Of a stretch of DNA of 64,000 nt, positions 27,570 through 35,842 are shown piece by piece. Numbering within the stretch: the first letter of the stretch is position 1; the number at the start of each line of letters is the position of its first letter. Origin of the DNA: Pseudomonas aylmerensis. GTDB taxonomy: Bacteria > Pseudomonadota > Gammaproteobacteria > Pseudomonadales > Pseudomonadaceae. The notes below the pieces were generated by a model. It ran no database searches, was not told the origin of the DNA, and worked only from the letters and a program-made list of their open reading frames with translations. The stretch spans positions 186,001-250,000 of the forward strand of contig NZ_MAUE01000010.1 in the NCBI RefSeq assembly GCF_001702265.1. Reading direction: 5' to 3'. The position numbers and the translations under genes are program-made.

Positions 27570-29879
27570 ATGGATATCAAGTTCGCCCACCGCTTGTCTT
27601 ATAAACAAGCCAGATTGACTGTGCTGGTCGGTTTCGTCTTGGGAACCTTGCTCAGCCTGATCCAAATCGGCATTGATTATGCCAGCGAAGACGCATCCAT
27701 CAACCGTGAAATACGCTCGCTGATCGAAATCAGCCATAATCCTACGTCGCGTATTGCCTATAACATTGACGCCGAATTGGCCCAGGAATTGACCCTGGGC
27801 CTGCTGCACTCCCCGGCGATCATTCACGCGCAGTTGATCGACAACAACGGCGTGGTACTGGCCGATGTCGAACGGCCGCGCATGGAAAGCCCCTACCGCC
27901 CCATCAGCGATTTCCTGTTTGGCGCCAACCGTCAGTTCGAAGACCGGCTGTACCTGAGCCATATGCCCAACGAATCCCTCGGCGTGCTGCGCCTGGACGT
28001 GGACACCTACGCCTTCGGCAGCCGTTTCCTGCACCGTGCCGAGATCACCCTGCTCAACGGGTTTGCCCGTAGCCTGCTGCTGACCGGCATTCTCCTGGCC
28101 CTCTTCTACGTGATGCTGACCCAGCCACTGGTACGCGTCATTCGCGAGCTGAGCAACCGCCGGCACGCACGCCTGGACTGCCCAGCCGGGCATGAACACG
28201 ACGAGATCGGTGTGCTGGTCAGCGTGGCCAACCAGCAGTTTGAAAACATGGAGACGGAGATCCAGCAACGCCGACATGCCGAAGACCGACTGACCGAATA
28301 CTTGGGGCAACTGGAAAACATCGTCTCCGCGCGCACCCTCGAACTCAAGGCGAGCAACCAGCGCCTGAGCCAGTCCAACGAAGAATTGGAAGCGGCGAAG
28401 ATGACCGCCCTGGGCATGGCCCAGGCCCGCGCGGCGTTTCTGGCGAACATGAGCCATGAAATCCGCACCCCGCTCAATGGGCTGCTGGGGATGATCGCGC
28501 TGTCACTGGACAGCTCGCTGAACGCCGAGCAGCGCCAGCAACTGTCGATCGCCCATGACTCGGGCAAGGTGCTGGTGGAGTTGCTCAACGATATCCTCGA
28601 CCTGTCCAAGTTCGACGCCGGCCAGTTGGAGCTGGAGGTGATCCCGTTCGACCTGGGCTCGCTGGTCGAAGACACCGCCAACCTGCTGTCGCAGAACGCC
28701 GCGCCGAGCGTCGAGCTGACCTGCCTGATCGACCCGCAGTTTCCTGCCCAGGTGCTGGGCGACCCGACGCGCGTGCGGCAGATCGTCAGCAACTTGCTGT
28801 CGAATGCGTTGAAGTTCACCCGTTTCGGTCGTGTGGATGTGCGCCTCAGCGCCCTGAATGGCCGGGTGCGCATCGAAGTGTGTGATACCGGTATCGGCAT
28901 TGCGCAGGAAGCCCAAGTGAAAATCTTCCAGCCCTTCACCCAAGCCGGCGCGGGCATCACCCGCCAGTTTGGCGGCACGGGGCTGGGCCTGGCGTTGACG
29001 CACAACCTGTGCGAAGCCATGAAAGGCCGTCTGAGCATCAGTTCGGAGGTCGGCTTTGGCAGCCAGTTCTGCGCCGAGCTGCCCTTGCCCCTGCATTTGC
29101 CCGCCGTGCAACAGGCGCCTCTGGCGGGTGAGGTCATCGCCATAACCAGCGCCGGCAGTGGCCTGACGGAACTGCTCAGCACCTTGCTGCCGCATTGGGG
29201 GCTGACACCCCGCTGCTACTCGCAGGACGAGGATTTGAGTGGCCTGGCCCCGGACCTGCTGATCACCGATTGTCCGGAATGCCTGTTCCGCCTGCGGCCT
29301 GCCATTACCGCACCGATCCTGCTGGTGACTGCCTATGGCAACTTCATGCCCAGCGAAGAAGTGGCGGCGCTGGCGCCCTTGCAGCAACAGGCGCGCCCCT
29401 TGAGCCGCAATGCGTTGTACCAGATCCTGCAGCGCAATTTACGCAGCGACCCGCAACTGATCCTCGACCCCCTCCAATTGGAAGCCGCGCCCCTGGCACA
29501 CCGGGCGCGCATCCTGCTGGTGGAGGACAATCCGGTCAACCAATTGGTCGCCAAGGGCATGTTGAGCAAGCTGGGGTGCGAAGTGGTCGTGGCCGCCCAT
29601 GGTGGCGAAGCGCTCAAGTTCCTCGAGGACCAACGCTTTGACCTGGTGCTGATGGACTGCAACATGCCGGTGATGGATGGCTATGAGGCCAGCCGGCAGA
29701 TCCGCCAAAGCGGACGCTGGCCGGACCTGCCGATTGTCGCGCTGACCGCCAACGCCCTTTCCGAAGAGCGCGAGCGTTGCCGGGCAGCGGGCATGAATGA
29801 CTACCTGGCCAAGCCGTTTCGCCGCGAAGAACTCAAGGGCCTGCTGGACCTGTGGGTGCCGACGACGACAAGTCTCTGA
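27570..29879 (+). CDS. SagS-like hybrid sensor histidine kinase
   Basis: 769 residues from ATG 27570 (a GTG at 27555 has the better-placed AAGGGAA). Membrane helices at about residues 15-37 and 155-180 bracket a periplasmic sensor. A HAMP-like linker and coiled coil lead to HisKA (His296 in ANMSHEIRTPLN), HATPase (GTGLGLAL), a degenerate receiver-like segment (VIAITSAGSGLTELLST to PLSRNALYQILQ) and a C-terminal receiver with Asp696 in LVLMDCNMPVMDG. Position next to ospR, gpx and msrB matches PAO1 SagS (PA2824), a surface-sensing kinase feeding HptB and BfiS. Its 3' end overlaps ospR by 47 bases, tail to tail. Confidence 0.88.
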   Translation: MDIKFAHRLSYKQARLTVLVGFVLGTLLSLIQIGIDYASEDASINREIRSLIEISHNPTSRIAYNIDAELAQELTLGLLHSPAIIHAQLIDNNGVVLADVERPRMESPYRPISDFLFGANRQFEDRLYLSHMPNESLGVLRLDVDTYAFGSRFLHRAEITLLNGFARSLLLTGILLALFYVMLTQPLVRVIRELSNRRHARLDCPAGHEHDEIGVLVSVANQQFENMETEIQQRRHAEDRLTEYLGQLENIVSARTLELKASNQRLSQSNEELEAAKMTALGMAQARAAFLANMSHEIRTPLNGLLGMIALSLDSSLNAEQRQQLSIAHDSGKVLVELLNDILDLSKFDAGQLELEVIPFDLGSLVEDTANLLSQNAAPSVELTCLIDPQFPAQVLGDPTRVRQIVSNLLSNALKFTRFGRVDVRLSALNGRVRIEVCDTGIGIAQEAQVKIFQPFTQAGAGITRQFGGTGLGLALTHNLCEAMKGRLSISSEVGFGSQFCAELPLPLHLPAVQQAPLAGEVIAITSAGSGLTELLSTLLPHWGLTPRCYSQDEDLSGLAPDLLITDCPECLFRLRPAITAPILLVTAYGNFMPSEEVAALAPLQQQARPLSRNALYQILQRNLRSDPQLILDPLQLEAAPLAHRARILLVEDNPVNQLVAKGMLSKLGCEVVVAAHGGEALKFLEDQRFDLVLMDCNMPVMDGYEASRQIRQSGRWPDLPIVALTANALSEERERCRAAGMNDYLAKPFRREELKGLLDLWVPTTTSL

Positions 29880-30324
29880 TCTGCCCAAGCAACTGGTCCA
29901 GGCCGTGGCGCAAGGCGTCGGCCTGGTTCAGGTCGATGCCGCTGTCACATAACAATCGGGTCTTGAGGCCATGGGCCTGGTCGCGCAGGTGCACACCGGC
30001 ATCACTGAGACTGAGGTGCACTTCGCGCTCGTCCCTGGCGCTGCGCTGGCGCCTGACCCACTTGAGCTGCTCAAGGCGCTTGAGCAGCGGCGTCAGCGTG
30101 CCCGAGTCGAGCATCAGGCGCTCGCCCAGGGCCTTGACCGTCGGTTGCGCCGGAGCCACTTCGTGCCACTCCCACAGCACCAGCATTACCACATATTGCG
30201 GGTAGGTCAGGCCAAGCTGATCCAGCATCGGCTTATAAGCGCGGGTCACGGCCCGGGAGGCGGCATACAGTTTGAAACACAACTGATCGTCCAGGGCCAG
30301 GGACACGGTAGGCAGGTCGGTCAT
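29833..30324 (-). CDS. ospR: OspR-like MarR-family regulator (OhrR type)
   Basis: 163 residues, a winged-helix MarR protein. The reactive cysteine of the OhrR group is at residue 16 in LALDDQLCFKLYAASR, and the DNA-binding region includes LGERLMLDSGTLTPLLKRLE. Peroxides oxidise this cysteine and release the DNA. In P. aeruginosa OspR controls the glutathione peroxidase gene just upstream, and the same order is seen here (gpx-ospR, ATGA overlap at 30321-30324). A 26-base perfect palindrome upstream of gpx is the probable operator. The 3' end overlaps the SagS-like gene. Confidence 0.9.
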   Translation of the reverse strand: MTDLPTVSLALDDQLCFKLYAASRAVTRAYKPMLDQLGLTYPQYVVMLVLWEWHEVAPAQPTVKALGERLMLDSGTLTPLLKRLEQLKWVRRQRSARDEREVHLSLSDAGVHLRDQAHGLKTRLLCDSGIDLNQADALRHGLDQLLGQIRDLSSSAPTGPAGP

Positions 30325-30806
30325 TTGAGCAGGGCTTCAATCTCTTGGGTGAGGTCCTGCGGCTTGGTCGTCGGGGCAAAGCGCTTGACCACCTGGCCGT
30401 CGCGGCCAATCAGGAACTTGGTGAAGTTCCACTTGATCCCCTTGGACCCCAGCAGGCCCGGCGCCTGTTTTTTCAGTTGCACGAACAGGGGATGGGCCTC
30501 AGTACCGTTCACGTCGATTTTCTTGAACAGTGGGAAGCTGACGCCGTAGTTCAGCTCGCAGAATTCGGAAATCGCGCCTTCGTTGCCCGGCTCCTGCTTG
30601 CCGAACTGGTTGCAGGGAAAGCCCAGTACCACCAGGCCCTGGTCCTTGTACTGCTGCCAGAGCTGCTCCAGGCCCTTGTACTGCGGGGTGAAGCCACACT
30701 TGCTGGCGGTGTTGACCACCAGGATGGCCTTGCCAGCGAAATCGGCCAAGGTCTTTTGCTCACCCTTGATGGTGGTGCACGGGATGCTCAGCAGGTTGTC
30801 GCTCAT
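30321..30806 (-). CDS. Glutathione peroxidase (BsaA type)
   Basis: 161 residues. Reduces hydroperoxides with thiols; the catalytic residue is Cys37 in NTASKCGFTPQ, so this is the cysteine form. The glutamine of the active tetrad is in GFPCNQFGKQEPG and the tryptophan in IKWNFTKFLIG. The start ATG 30806 gives the family N-terminus MSDNLLSIPC; a longer frame reaches 30851 into the palindromic operator. It is the first gene of the gpx-ospR operon. Confidence 0.93.
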   Translation of the reverse strand: MSDNLLSIPCTTIKGEQKTLADFAGKAILVVNTASKCGFTPQYKGLEQLWQQYKDQGLVVLGFPCNQFGKQEPGNEGAISEFCELNYGVSFPLFKKIDVNGTEAHPLFVQLKKQAPGLLGSKGIKWNFTKFLIGRDGQVVKRFAPTTKPQDLTQEIEALLK

Positions 30807-30848
30807 GGCAGTGTCTCGATAGGGAGAAAAGAAGGTAAACATAGTAGG

Positions 30849-30874
30849 CAATTAAATTGCATGCAATTTAATTG
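30849..30874. promoter_or_regulatory. 26-base perfect palindrome, probable OspR operator
   Basis: CAATTAAATTGCA is followed directly by its exact reverse complement, 42 bases before the gpx start. On the minus strand a TACTAT hexamer (30841-30846) just downstream could be the -10 box, so bound repressor would block the promoter. AT-rich CAATT/AATTG half-sites are typical of OhrR-family operators. Confidence 0.75.
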
Positions 30875-30910
30875 GCGGCATTGATACCCCACTATCACCT
30901 TTTCCCTGCA

Positions 30911-30977
30911 GGCGCCCGGCTTGCGGCGCTTGCGATCCCATGGATGCCATCGCCGGCAAGCCGGGCTGCTACAGGGG
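30911..30977. repeat. Degenerate REP pair
   Basis: GCCCGGCTTGCGGCG (from about 30914) and its near-inverse CGCCGGCAAGCCGGGC (30951-30966) flank a short spacer, between the gpx promoter and the msrB stop. This matches the REP family seen elsewhere in the window, with imperfect arms. It could also stop msrB transcripts. Confidence 0.65.
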
Positions 30978-30997
30978 TTTACGTTGGCCTATATCGC

Positions 30998-31390
30998 TCA
31001 GCGCGGGACCAGGTCCAGGCACACCGAGTTGATGCAGTAACGCAAGCCGGTCGGCGGCGGGCCGTCCGGGAACACGTGTCCCAGGTGCGCATCGCACTTG
31101 GCGCAGGTGACTTCCGTGCGGATCATGCCGTGGCTGACATCGCGAATCTCGACCATCGCGCTCTCGGCGATCGGCGCGTAGAAGCTCGGCCAGCCGCAGC
31201 CGGAATCGAACTTGGTGGTGGAATCGAACAGGGGCTCGTTGCAGCAGATACAGTGGTACACGCCATCGGTCTTGGTTTCGTTGTACTTGCCGCTGAAAGG
31301 ACGCTCGGTGCCCTTGAGACGGCAAACCTGGTACTGCGCGGGATCGAGCATGTCCCGCCACTCTTCAAGGGTTTTCTGCAACTTATCCAT
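30998..31390 (-). CDS. msrB: Peptide-methionine (R)-S-oxide reductase MsrB
   Basis: 130 residues. It repairs oxidised methionine in proteins. Four zinc cysteines are visible in CICCNE and [12 protein letters not shown], and the catalytic cysteine lies in [12 protein letters not shown]. The chosen ATG at 31390 ([15 protein letters not shown]) gives the standard length; a longer frame runs to 31501 without family similarity. It is upstream of gpx-ospR on the same strand but a REP pair and the gpx operator lie between, so it is probably transcribed separately. It is divergent from alaA. Confidence 0.95.
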   Translation of the reverse strand: MDKLQKTLEEWRDMLDPAQYQVCRLKGTERPFSGKYNETKTDGVYHCICCNEPLFDSTTKFDSGCGWPSFYAPIAESAMVEIRDVSHGMIRTEVTCAKCDAHLGHVFPDGPPPTGLRYCINSVCLDLVPR

Positions 31391-31592
31391 CGGTACACCT
31401 CGGCAACTGAAAAAGCCTGATCTGTGTCTTTTCCATGGATCAGGCGGCACGTATGATTGCGCCTCTTCAAAACGCCAGTCTGGCACCCGCGCAACCGGCA
31501 TTCAAACGTATTTATGGGTGCGGGCCCCGCAGGATTCGCAGTACGGTAGTGTCCACACCGTCTGGATCGTTCATTTTCAGGATCACATCGCC

Positions 31593-32804
31593 ATGCAGGT
31601 CAGCAAATCGAACAAGCTCGCCAACGTCTGCTACGACATTCGCGGCCCAGTGCTCAAGCACGCCAAACGCCTGGAAGAGGAAGGCCATCGCATCCTCAAG
31701 CTGAACATTGGCAACCCGGCGCCGTTTGGTTTCGAAGCGCCGGACGAAATCCTCCAGGACGTGATCCGCAACCTGCCCACCGCCCAGGGCTACAGCGACT
31801 CCAAGGGCTTGTTCAGCGCGCGCAAGGCGGTGATGCAGTACTACCAGCAGAAGCAGGTCGAAGGCGTCGGTATTGAAGACATCTACCTGGGCAATGGCGT
31901 GTCCGAGCTGATCGTGATGTCCATGCAGGCGCTGCTCAACAACGGTGATGAAGTGCTGGTGCCGGCACCCGACTACCCGCTGTGGACGGCAGCGGTGACC
32001 CTGGCCGGCGGCCACCCGGTGCATTACCTGTGCGATGAAGGCGCCGACTGGTTCCCGGACCTGGCCGACATCAAGGCCAAGATCACCCCCAACACCAAGG
32101 CCCTGGTGATCATCAACCCGAACAACCCCACCGGCGCCGTGTACTCCAGGGAAGTGCTGCTGGGCATGCTCGAGTTGGCGCGCCAGCACAACCTGGTGGT
32201 GTTCTCCGACGAGATCTACGACAAAATCCTCTACGATGATGCCGTCCATGTGTGCACCGCGTCGCTGGCACCTGACCTGCTGTGCCTGACCTTCAACGGC
32301 CTGTCCAAGTCGTATCGCGTGGCGGGCTTCCGTTCTGGCTGGATCGCCATTTCCGGGCCCAAGCACAACGCCCAGAGCTATATCGAAGGCATCGACATGC
32401 TGGCCAACATGCGCCTGTGTGCCAACGTGCCGAGCCAGCACGCCATCCAGACCGCCCTCGGCGGCTACCAGAGCATCAACGACCTGGTACTGCCCCAGGG
32501 CCGCCTGCTGGAGCAGCGCAACCGCACCTGGGAACTGCTGAACGCGATCCCGGGCGTAAGCTGCGTGAAGCCCATGGGGGCGCTGTACGCTTTCCCACGC
32601 ATCGACCCGAAGGTCTGCCCGATCCTCAACGACGAGAAGTTCGTGCTCGACCTGCTGCTGTCGGAAAAGCTGCTGGTGGTGCAAGGCACGGCGTTCAACT
32701 GGCCGTGGCCGGATCACTTCCGTGTGGTGACCCTGCCGCGTGTGGATGACCTGGACATGGCCATTGGTCGCATCGGCAACTTCCTCAAGTCCTATCGCCA
32801 GTAG
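31593..32804 (+). CDS. alaA: AlaA-type pyridoxal-phosphate aminotransferase
   Basis: 403 residues, fold-type I aminotransferase. The PLP lysine is Lys239 in FNGLSKSYRVAGFRSGW, the aspartate that contacts PLP is in VFSDEIYDKI, the asparagine in INPNNPTGAV, and the carboxylate-binding arginine is in HFRVVTLPRVDD. It closely resembles E. coli AlaA (YfbQ), glutamate-pyruvate transaminase making alanine. The start ATG 31593 (MQVSKSNKLANVCYDIRG) matches the family; the frame extends upstream without support. It is divergent from msrB with about 200 bases between. Confidence 0.92.
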   Translation: MQVSKSNKLANVCYDIRGPVLKHAKRLEEEGHRILKLNIGNPAPFGFEAPDEILQDVIRNLPTAQGYSDSKGLFSARKAVMQYYQQKQVEGVGIEDIYLGNGVSELIVMSMQALLNNGDEVLVPAPDYPLWTAAVTLAGGHPVHYLCDEGADWFPDLADIKAKITPNTKALVIINPNNPTGAVYSREVLLGMLELARQHNLVVFSDEIYDKILYDDAVHVCTASLAPDLLCLTFNGLSKSYRVAGFRSGWIAISGPKHNAQSYIEGIDMLANMRLCANVPSQHAIQTALGGYQSINDLVLPQGRLLEQRNRTWELLNAIPGVSCVKPMGALYAFPRIDPKVCPILNDEKFVLDLLLSEKLLVVQGTAFNWPWPDHFRVVTLPRVDDLDMAIGRIGNFLKSYRQ

Positions 32805-32817
32805 GGTAGATGTCGCA

Positions 32818-32840
32818 GTACGACCGACATGCGGTCGTAC
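32818..32840 (+). terminator. Hairpin after alaA
   Basis: A perfect nine-base stem (GTACGACCG and complement) with a five-base loop begins 13 bases after the alaA stop. No T tract follows, so it may be an attenuating hairpin or a 3' stabilising structure rather than a full terminator. Confidence 0.5.
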
Positions 32841-33034
32841 GGCGAGTATCTGGCAACACTTCTCTACCCGCGCCCCAAGCCTTGGCACCTGTGGCGCCCA
32901 GTCCGGCACTTGCACCCTATAATTACAGGGCTGCAAGGCAACGGCGAAGTGATCCAACCGCGGCTAGCGAGCCGGAAAATCCCTTCAAGACTCTACATTC
33001 AGGCTGTAGGACACAGTTTGAAATAGTCGCTCGG

Positions 33035-33063
33035 TTGAATCACCCCATGCCGCACCTTATATA
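33035..33063 (+). promoter_or_regulatory. Candidate sigma70 promoter of htpX
   Basis: TTGAAT (33035-33040), 17 bases, then TATATA (33058-33063) lies 46 bases before the htpX start. A TTGAAA at 33018 and CCCCAT at 33043, 19 bases apart, overlap it and resemble the two parts of a sigma32 promoter with over-long spacing. The rest of the 304-base gap 32805-33108 shows no gene, only the alaA hairpin. Confidence 0.5.
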
Positions 33064-33108
33064 CCCCGCAGTACGCGACATATTAAGCATGAGGAGAACT
33101 CTACAACC

Positions 33109-33996
33109 ATGATGCGCATCCTGCTGTTCTTGGCCACTAACCTGGCGGTCGTGCTGATTGCCAGCATCACCCTGAGCCTTTTCGGCTTCAACGGGTTCAT
33201 GGCGGCCAACGGGGTTGACCTGAACCTCAATCAGCTGCTGGTTTTCTGTGCCGTCTTTGGTTTTGCCGGCTCGCTGTTCTCGCTGTTCATCTCCAAGTGG
33301 ATGGCGAAAATGAGCACCAGCACCCAGGTCATCACCCAGCCACGCACCCGGCATGAGCAATGGTTGCTGCAAACCGTGGAGCAGCTGTCCCGCGAGGCGG
33401 GGATCAAGATGCCCGAGGTCGGGATTTTCCCGGCATATGAAGCCAACGCCTTTGCCACCGGCTGGAACAAGAACGACGCACTCGTTGCGGTGAGCCAGGG
33501 CATGCTCGAACGCTTCTCCTACGATGAAGTGAAAGCCGTGCTGGCCCACGAGATCGGCCACGTCGCCAACGGTGACATGGTCACCCTGGCGCTGGTTCAG
33601 GGGGTAGTGAACACCTTCGTGATGTTCTTCGCGCGGATCATCGGCAACTTTGTCGACAAGGTGATCTTCAAGAACGAAGAAGGCCGCGGTATTGCCTACT
33701 TCGTGGCGACGATCTTCGCTGAAGTGGTGCTGGGCTTCCTGGCCAGCGCGATCACCATGTGGTTCTCGCGCAAACGCGAGTTCCGTGCAGACGAAGCCGG
33801 TGCACGCCTGGCCGGTACCGGGGCGATGATTGCAGCACTGCAACACCTGCGCTCCGAACAAGGCCTGCCGGTGCATATGCCGGACAGCCTGACTGCCTTC
33901 GGCATCAACGGTGGCATCAAACAGGGCATGGCTCGCCTGTTCATGAGCCACCCACCGCTGGAAGAGCGTATCGACGCACTGCGTCGTCGCGGCTGA
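33109..33996 (+). CDS. htpX: Membrane zinc metalloprotease HtpX
   Basis: 295 residues. HtpX degrades misfolded inner-membrane proteins together with FtsH. Two N-terminal membrane helices (residues 4-23 and 37-55) precede the zinc site HEIGH (residues 147-151) in [13 protein letters not shown]; two more hydrophobic segments follow and a distal glutamate occurs in [22 protein letters not shown] ribosome-binding site supports the start. An efficient terminator follows at 34015. Confidence 0.96.
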   Translation: MMRILLFLATNLAVVLIASITLSLFGFNGFMAANGVDLNLNQLLVFCAVFGFAGSLFSLFISKWMAKMSTSTQVITQPRTRHEQWLLQTVEQLSREAGIKMPEVGIFPAYEANAFATGWNKNDALVAVSQGMLERFSYDEVKAVLAHEIGHVANGDMVTLALVQGVVNTFVMFFARIIGNFVDKVIFKNEEGRGIAYFVATIFAEVVLGFLASAITMWFSRKREFRADEAGARLAGTGAMIAALQHLRSEQGLPVHMPDSLTAFGINGGIKQGMARLFMSHPPLEERIDALRRRG

Positions 33997-34014
33997 CAGC
34001 CGGCGCAAGACAAG

Positions 34015-34041
34015 AAGGGGCGATCTGATCGCCCCTTTTTT
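34015..34041 (+). terminator. Rho-independent terminator of htpX
   Basis: AAGGGGCGAT pairs perfectly with ATCGCCCCTT around a CTG loop, followed by a run of six Ts. Confidence 0.93.
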
Positions 34042-34056
34042 GTGGGCGCTTATATC

Positions 34057-34146
34057 GTCATCGCGGGCAAGCCCGGCTCCCACATTTGGATCGCGTAGCG
34101 GCCAGATGCCAGGCCGCCTGCGGGAGCAATCTCCCCCGCCACAGGT
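34057..34146. repeat. REP pair between htpX and tpm
   Basis: ATCGCGGGCAAGCCCGGCTC (from 34060) is a typical Pseudomonas REP with the CCCACA tail; a second, degraded and inverted arm, CTGCGGGAGCAATCTCCCCC, lies near 34118-34137. The element sits between convergent genes after the htpX terminator. Confidence 0.7.
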
Positions 34147-34186
34147 CTGGCAGCGTACCCGAAGCGGTGTAAATACCCAGGCCTGG

Positions 34187-34843
34187 TCAACGCATCGTCA
34201 GCTGATAGACACGCTCATCCAGCTGCGTAACGCCGTCCTGAACGAACTTCCAGCTCTCGCCGAGGATGTCCTGCTCTTCCAGCACGCGCAGCGTCCATTG
34301 CGAGCCGAACAGCACCTTGACCTCGTCATCCGTCACCGCAAACGGCGGGCCGGCCTTTTGCGTCTGATCGTAATCGAGGGTGATCAGCAGCCCCTGGCAA
34401 CCGGGACGCAGCAACTGGTGCAGATGCTCGGCATACTGCGCGCGCATCAACGGCGGCAAGGCGATCAGTGCGGCGCGGTCATAAAGCGCGGCGCAATCGG
34501 CCACGGCCTCTGCGTCCAGGGCGAAGAAATCGCCGCACCACACCTCGATCAGATCAGCCTGGTACACGCTGAAGACGCCGCGCCGTGTGATGCGCGGCAC
34601 CAGGTTCTGCTCGCTGAAAAACGCCTTCACCGCCTGTTCCGACAGCTCCACGCCGAGTACCCGCAGCCCATGGCTGGCCAGCCACATCAAGTCCAGGCTC
34701 TTGCCACACAAGGGGACCAGCACCTGGGCGCCCTGCGCGAGGGCTAACTGCGGCCAGTGCCGTTGCAGGTAAGGGTTGACCTCAGGCAAGTGAAAACCGA
34801 TCTGATTGCGCGCCCAGCGCTCCTGCCAAAACTTAGGCTCCAT
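34187..34843 (-). CDS. tpm: Thiopurine S-methyltransferase
   Basis: 218 residues, a Rossmann-fold methyltransferase of the TPMT family. Characteristic segments are [21 protein letters not shown] at the N-terminus, [16 protein letters not shown] (SAM-binding) and [14 protein letters not shown]. Bacterial TPMTs also methylate selenium and tellurium compounds. It is divergent from the dioxygenase gene; an AGATCA/TGATCT inverted repeat (34894-34906) in the intergenic region could be an operator. Gene order after htpX matches PAO1 PA2832. Confidence 0.95.
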   Translation of the reverse strand: MEPKFWQERWARNQIGFHLPEVNPYLQRHWPQLALAQGAQVLVPLCGKSLDLMWLASHGLRVLGVELSEQAVKAFFSEQNLVPRITRRGVFSVYQADLIEVWCGDFFALDAEAVADCAALYDRAALIALPPLMRAQYAEHLHQLLRPGCQGLLITLDYDQTQKAGPPFAVTDDEVKVLFGSQWTLRVLEEQDILGESWKFVQDGVTQLDERVYQLTMR

Positions 34844-34946
34844 GGATCACTCCGAAAATTCGATCAAATGGTGCTAAAACTTATATTAGATTTAGATCAA
34901 TGATCTGATTGAAGATGGGCCCATGTTAACGCTCAGGACCCTCCCC

Positions 34947-35714
34947 ATGCTCCCCAGCCTGTTTATTTCCCACGGTTCGCCCATGCTCGCCCTGCAACCC
35001 GGTGACAGCGGCCCTGCCCTCCAGCGTCTGGCTGCCGAACTGCCACGACCGCGGGCGATTGTGGTGGTGTCGGCGCACTGGGAAAGCCAGGAGCTGCTGG
35101 TCACCGGCAGCCCCGCACCCGAAACCTGGCACGACTTTGGCGGCTTTCCCCCCGAGCTGTTTGCCGTGCAGTACCCGGCGCCGGGCAACCCGCAATTGGC
35201 CGGAGAAATTGTCGAACTGCTGCATGCCGACGGCCTGAACGCACGCATTGATGAGCGCCGGCCCTTTGACCACGGCACCTGGGTGCCGCTGTCGCTGATG
35301 TACCCGGCGGCAGATATTCCGGTGGTGCAGGTGTCCCTGCCCAGCCGCATGGGCCCTGCCCTGCAGACCCGCGTCGGGCACGCCCTCGCCAGCCTGCGCG
35401 AGCAAGGCGTGTTATTGATCGGCTCGGGCAGCATCACCCATAACCTCGGTGAGCTTGACTGGCGCGCCGGGCCCGAGACCATCACGCCATGGGCGCTGGA
35501 GTTTCGCGACTGGGTCGTCGACAAGCTGGCAGCCAACGATGAAAACGCCTTGCACGACTATCGCCGCCAGGCTCCGAATGCCGTGCGCAGCCATCCCAGC
35601 GATGAGCATCTGCTGCCGCTGTATTTTGCGCGCGGCGCCGGTGGCGCTTTCAGCGTGGCGCATCAGGGTTTCACCCTTGGGGCGCTGGGCATGGACATCT
35701 ACCGCTTCGGCTGA
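34947..35714 (+). CDS. LigB-family extradiol dioxygenase (YgiD/4,5-DOPA dioxygenase type)
   Basis: 255 residues. Class III extradiol ring-cleavage fold; metal ligands are visible as FISHGSPM, VVVSAHWES and the later GSITHNLGEL. E. coli YgiD and plant DOPA dioxygenases share these. The physiological substrate is unknown. I take ATG 34947 with a CAGGAC ribosome-binding site; an ATG at 34923 in the same frame would add eight residues. REP and terminator follow. Confidence 0.88.
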   Translation: MLPSLFISHGSPMLALQPGDSGPALQRLAAELPRPRAIVVVSAHWESQELLVTGSPAPETWHDFGGFPPELFAVQYPAPGNPQLAGEIVELLHADGLNARIDERRPFDHGTWVPLSLMYPAADIPVVQVSLPSRMGPALQTRVGHALASLREQGVLLIGSGSITHNLGELDWRAGPETITPWALEFRDWVVDKLAANDENALHDYRRQAPNAVRSHPSDEHLLPLYFARGAGGAFSVAHQGFTLGALGMDIYRFG

Positions 35715-35725
35715 AGCAACCCTTT

Positions 35726-35751
35726 GTAGGAGCCGGCAAGCCGGCTCCTAC
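35726..35751. repeat. Single REP-like palindrome
   Basis: GTAGGAGCCGGC and its perfect complement around an AA spacer, 12 bases after the dioxygenase stop. The GTAGGAGC-ends class recurs at 45905-45938. Confidence 0.8.
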
Positions 35752-35783
35752 GGGCGCGCAGACCGACCAAAAATAACAGGCAA

Positions 35784-35814
35784 AAAAAATCCCCGAACCA
35801 GTCGGGGATTTTTT
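35784..35814. terminator. Bidirectional Rho-independent terminator
   Basis: AAAAAATCCCCGA and TCGGGGATTTTTT flank a five-base loop between the convergent dioxygenase and deaD genes; A and T runs on both sides let it work in both directions. Confidence 0.94.
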
Positions 35815-35842
35815 ATGTGCGATCAATCAGCCCAGGGGCGGA

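Noticed and set aside
31512..32957. 481-codon minus-strand frame opposite alaA
   Set aside because: Shadow frame rich in Val/His/Gln without any known domain.
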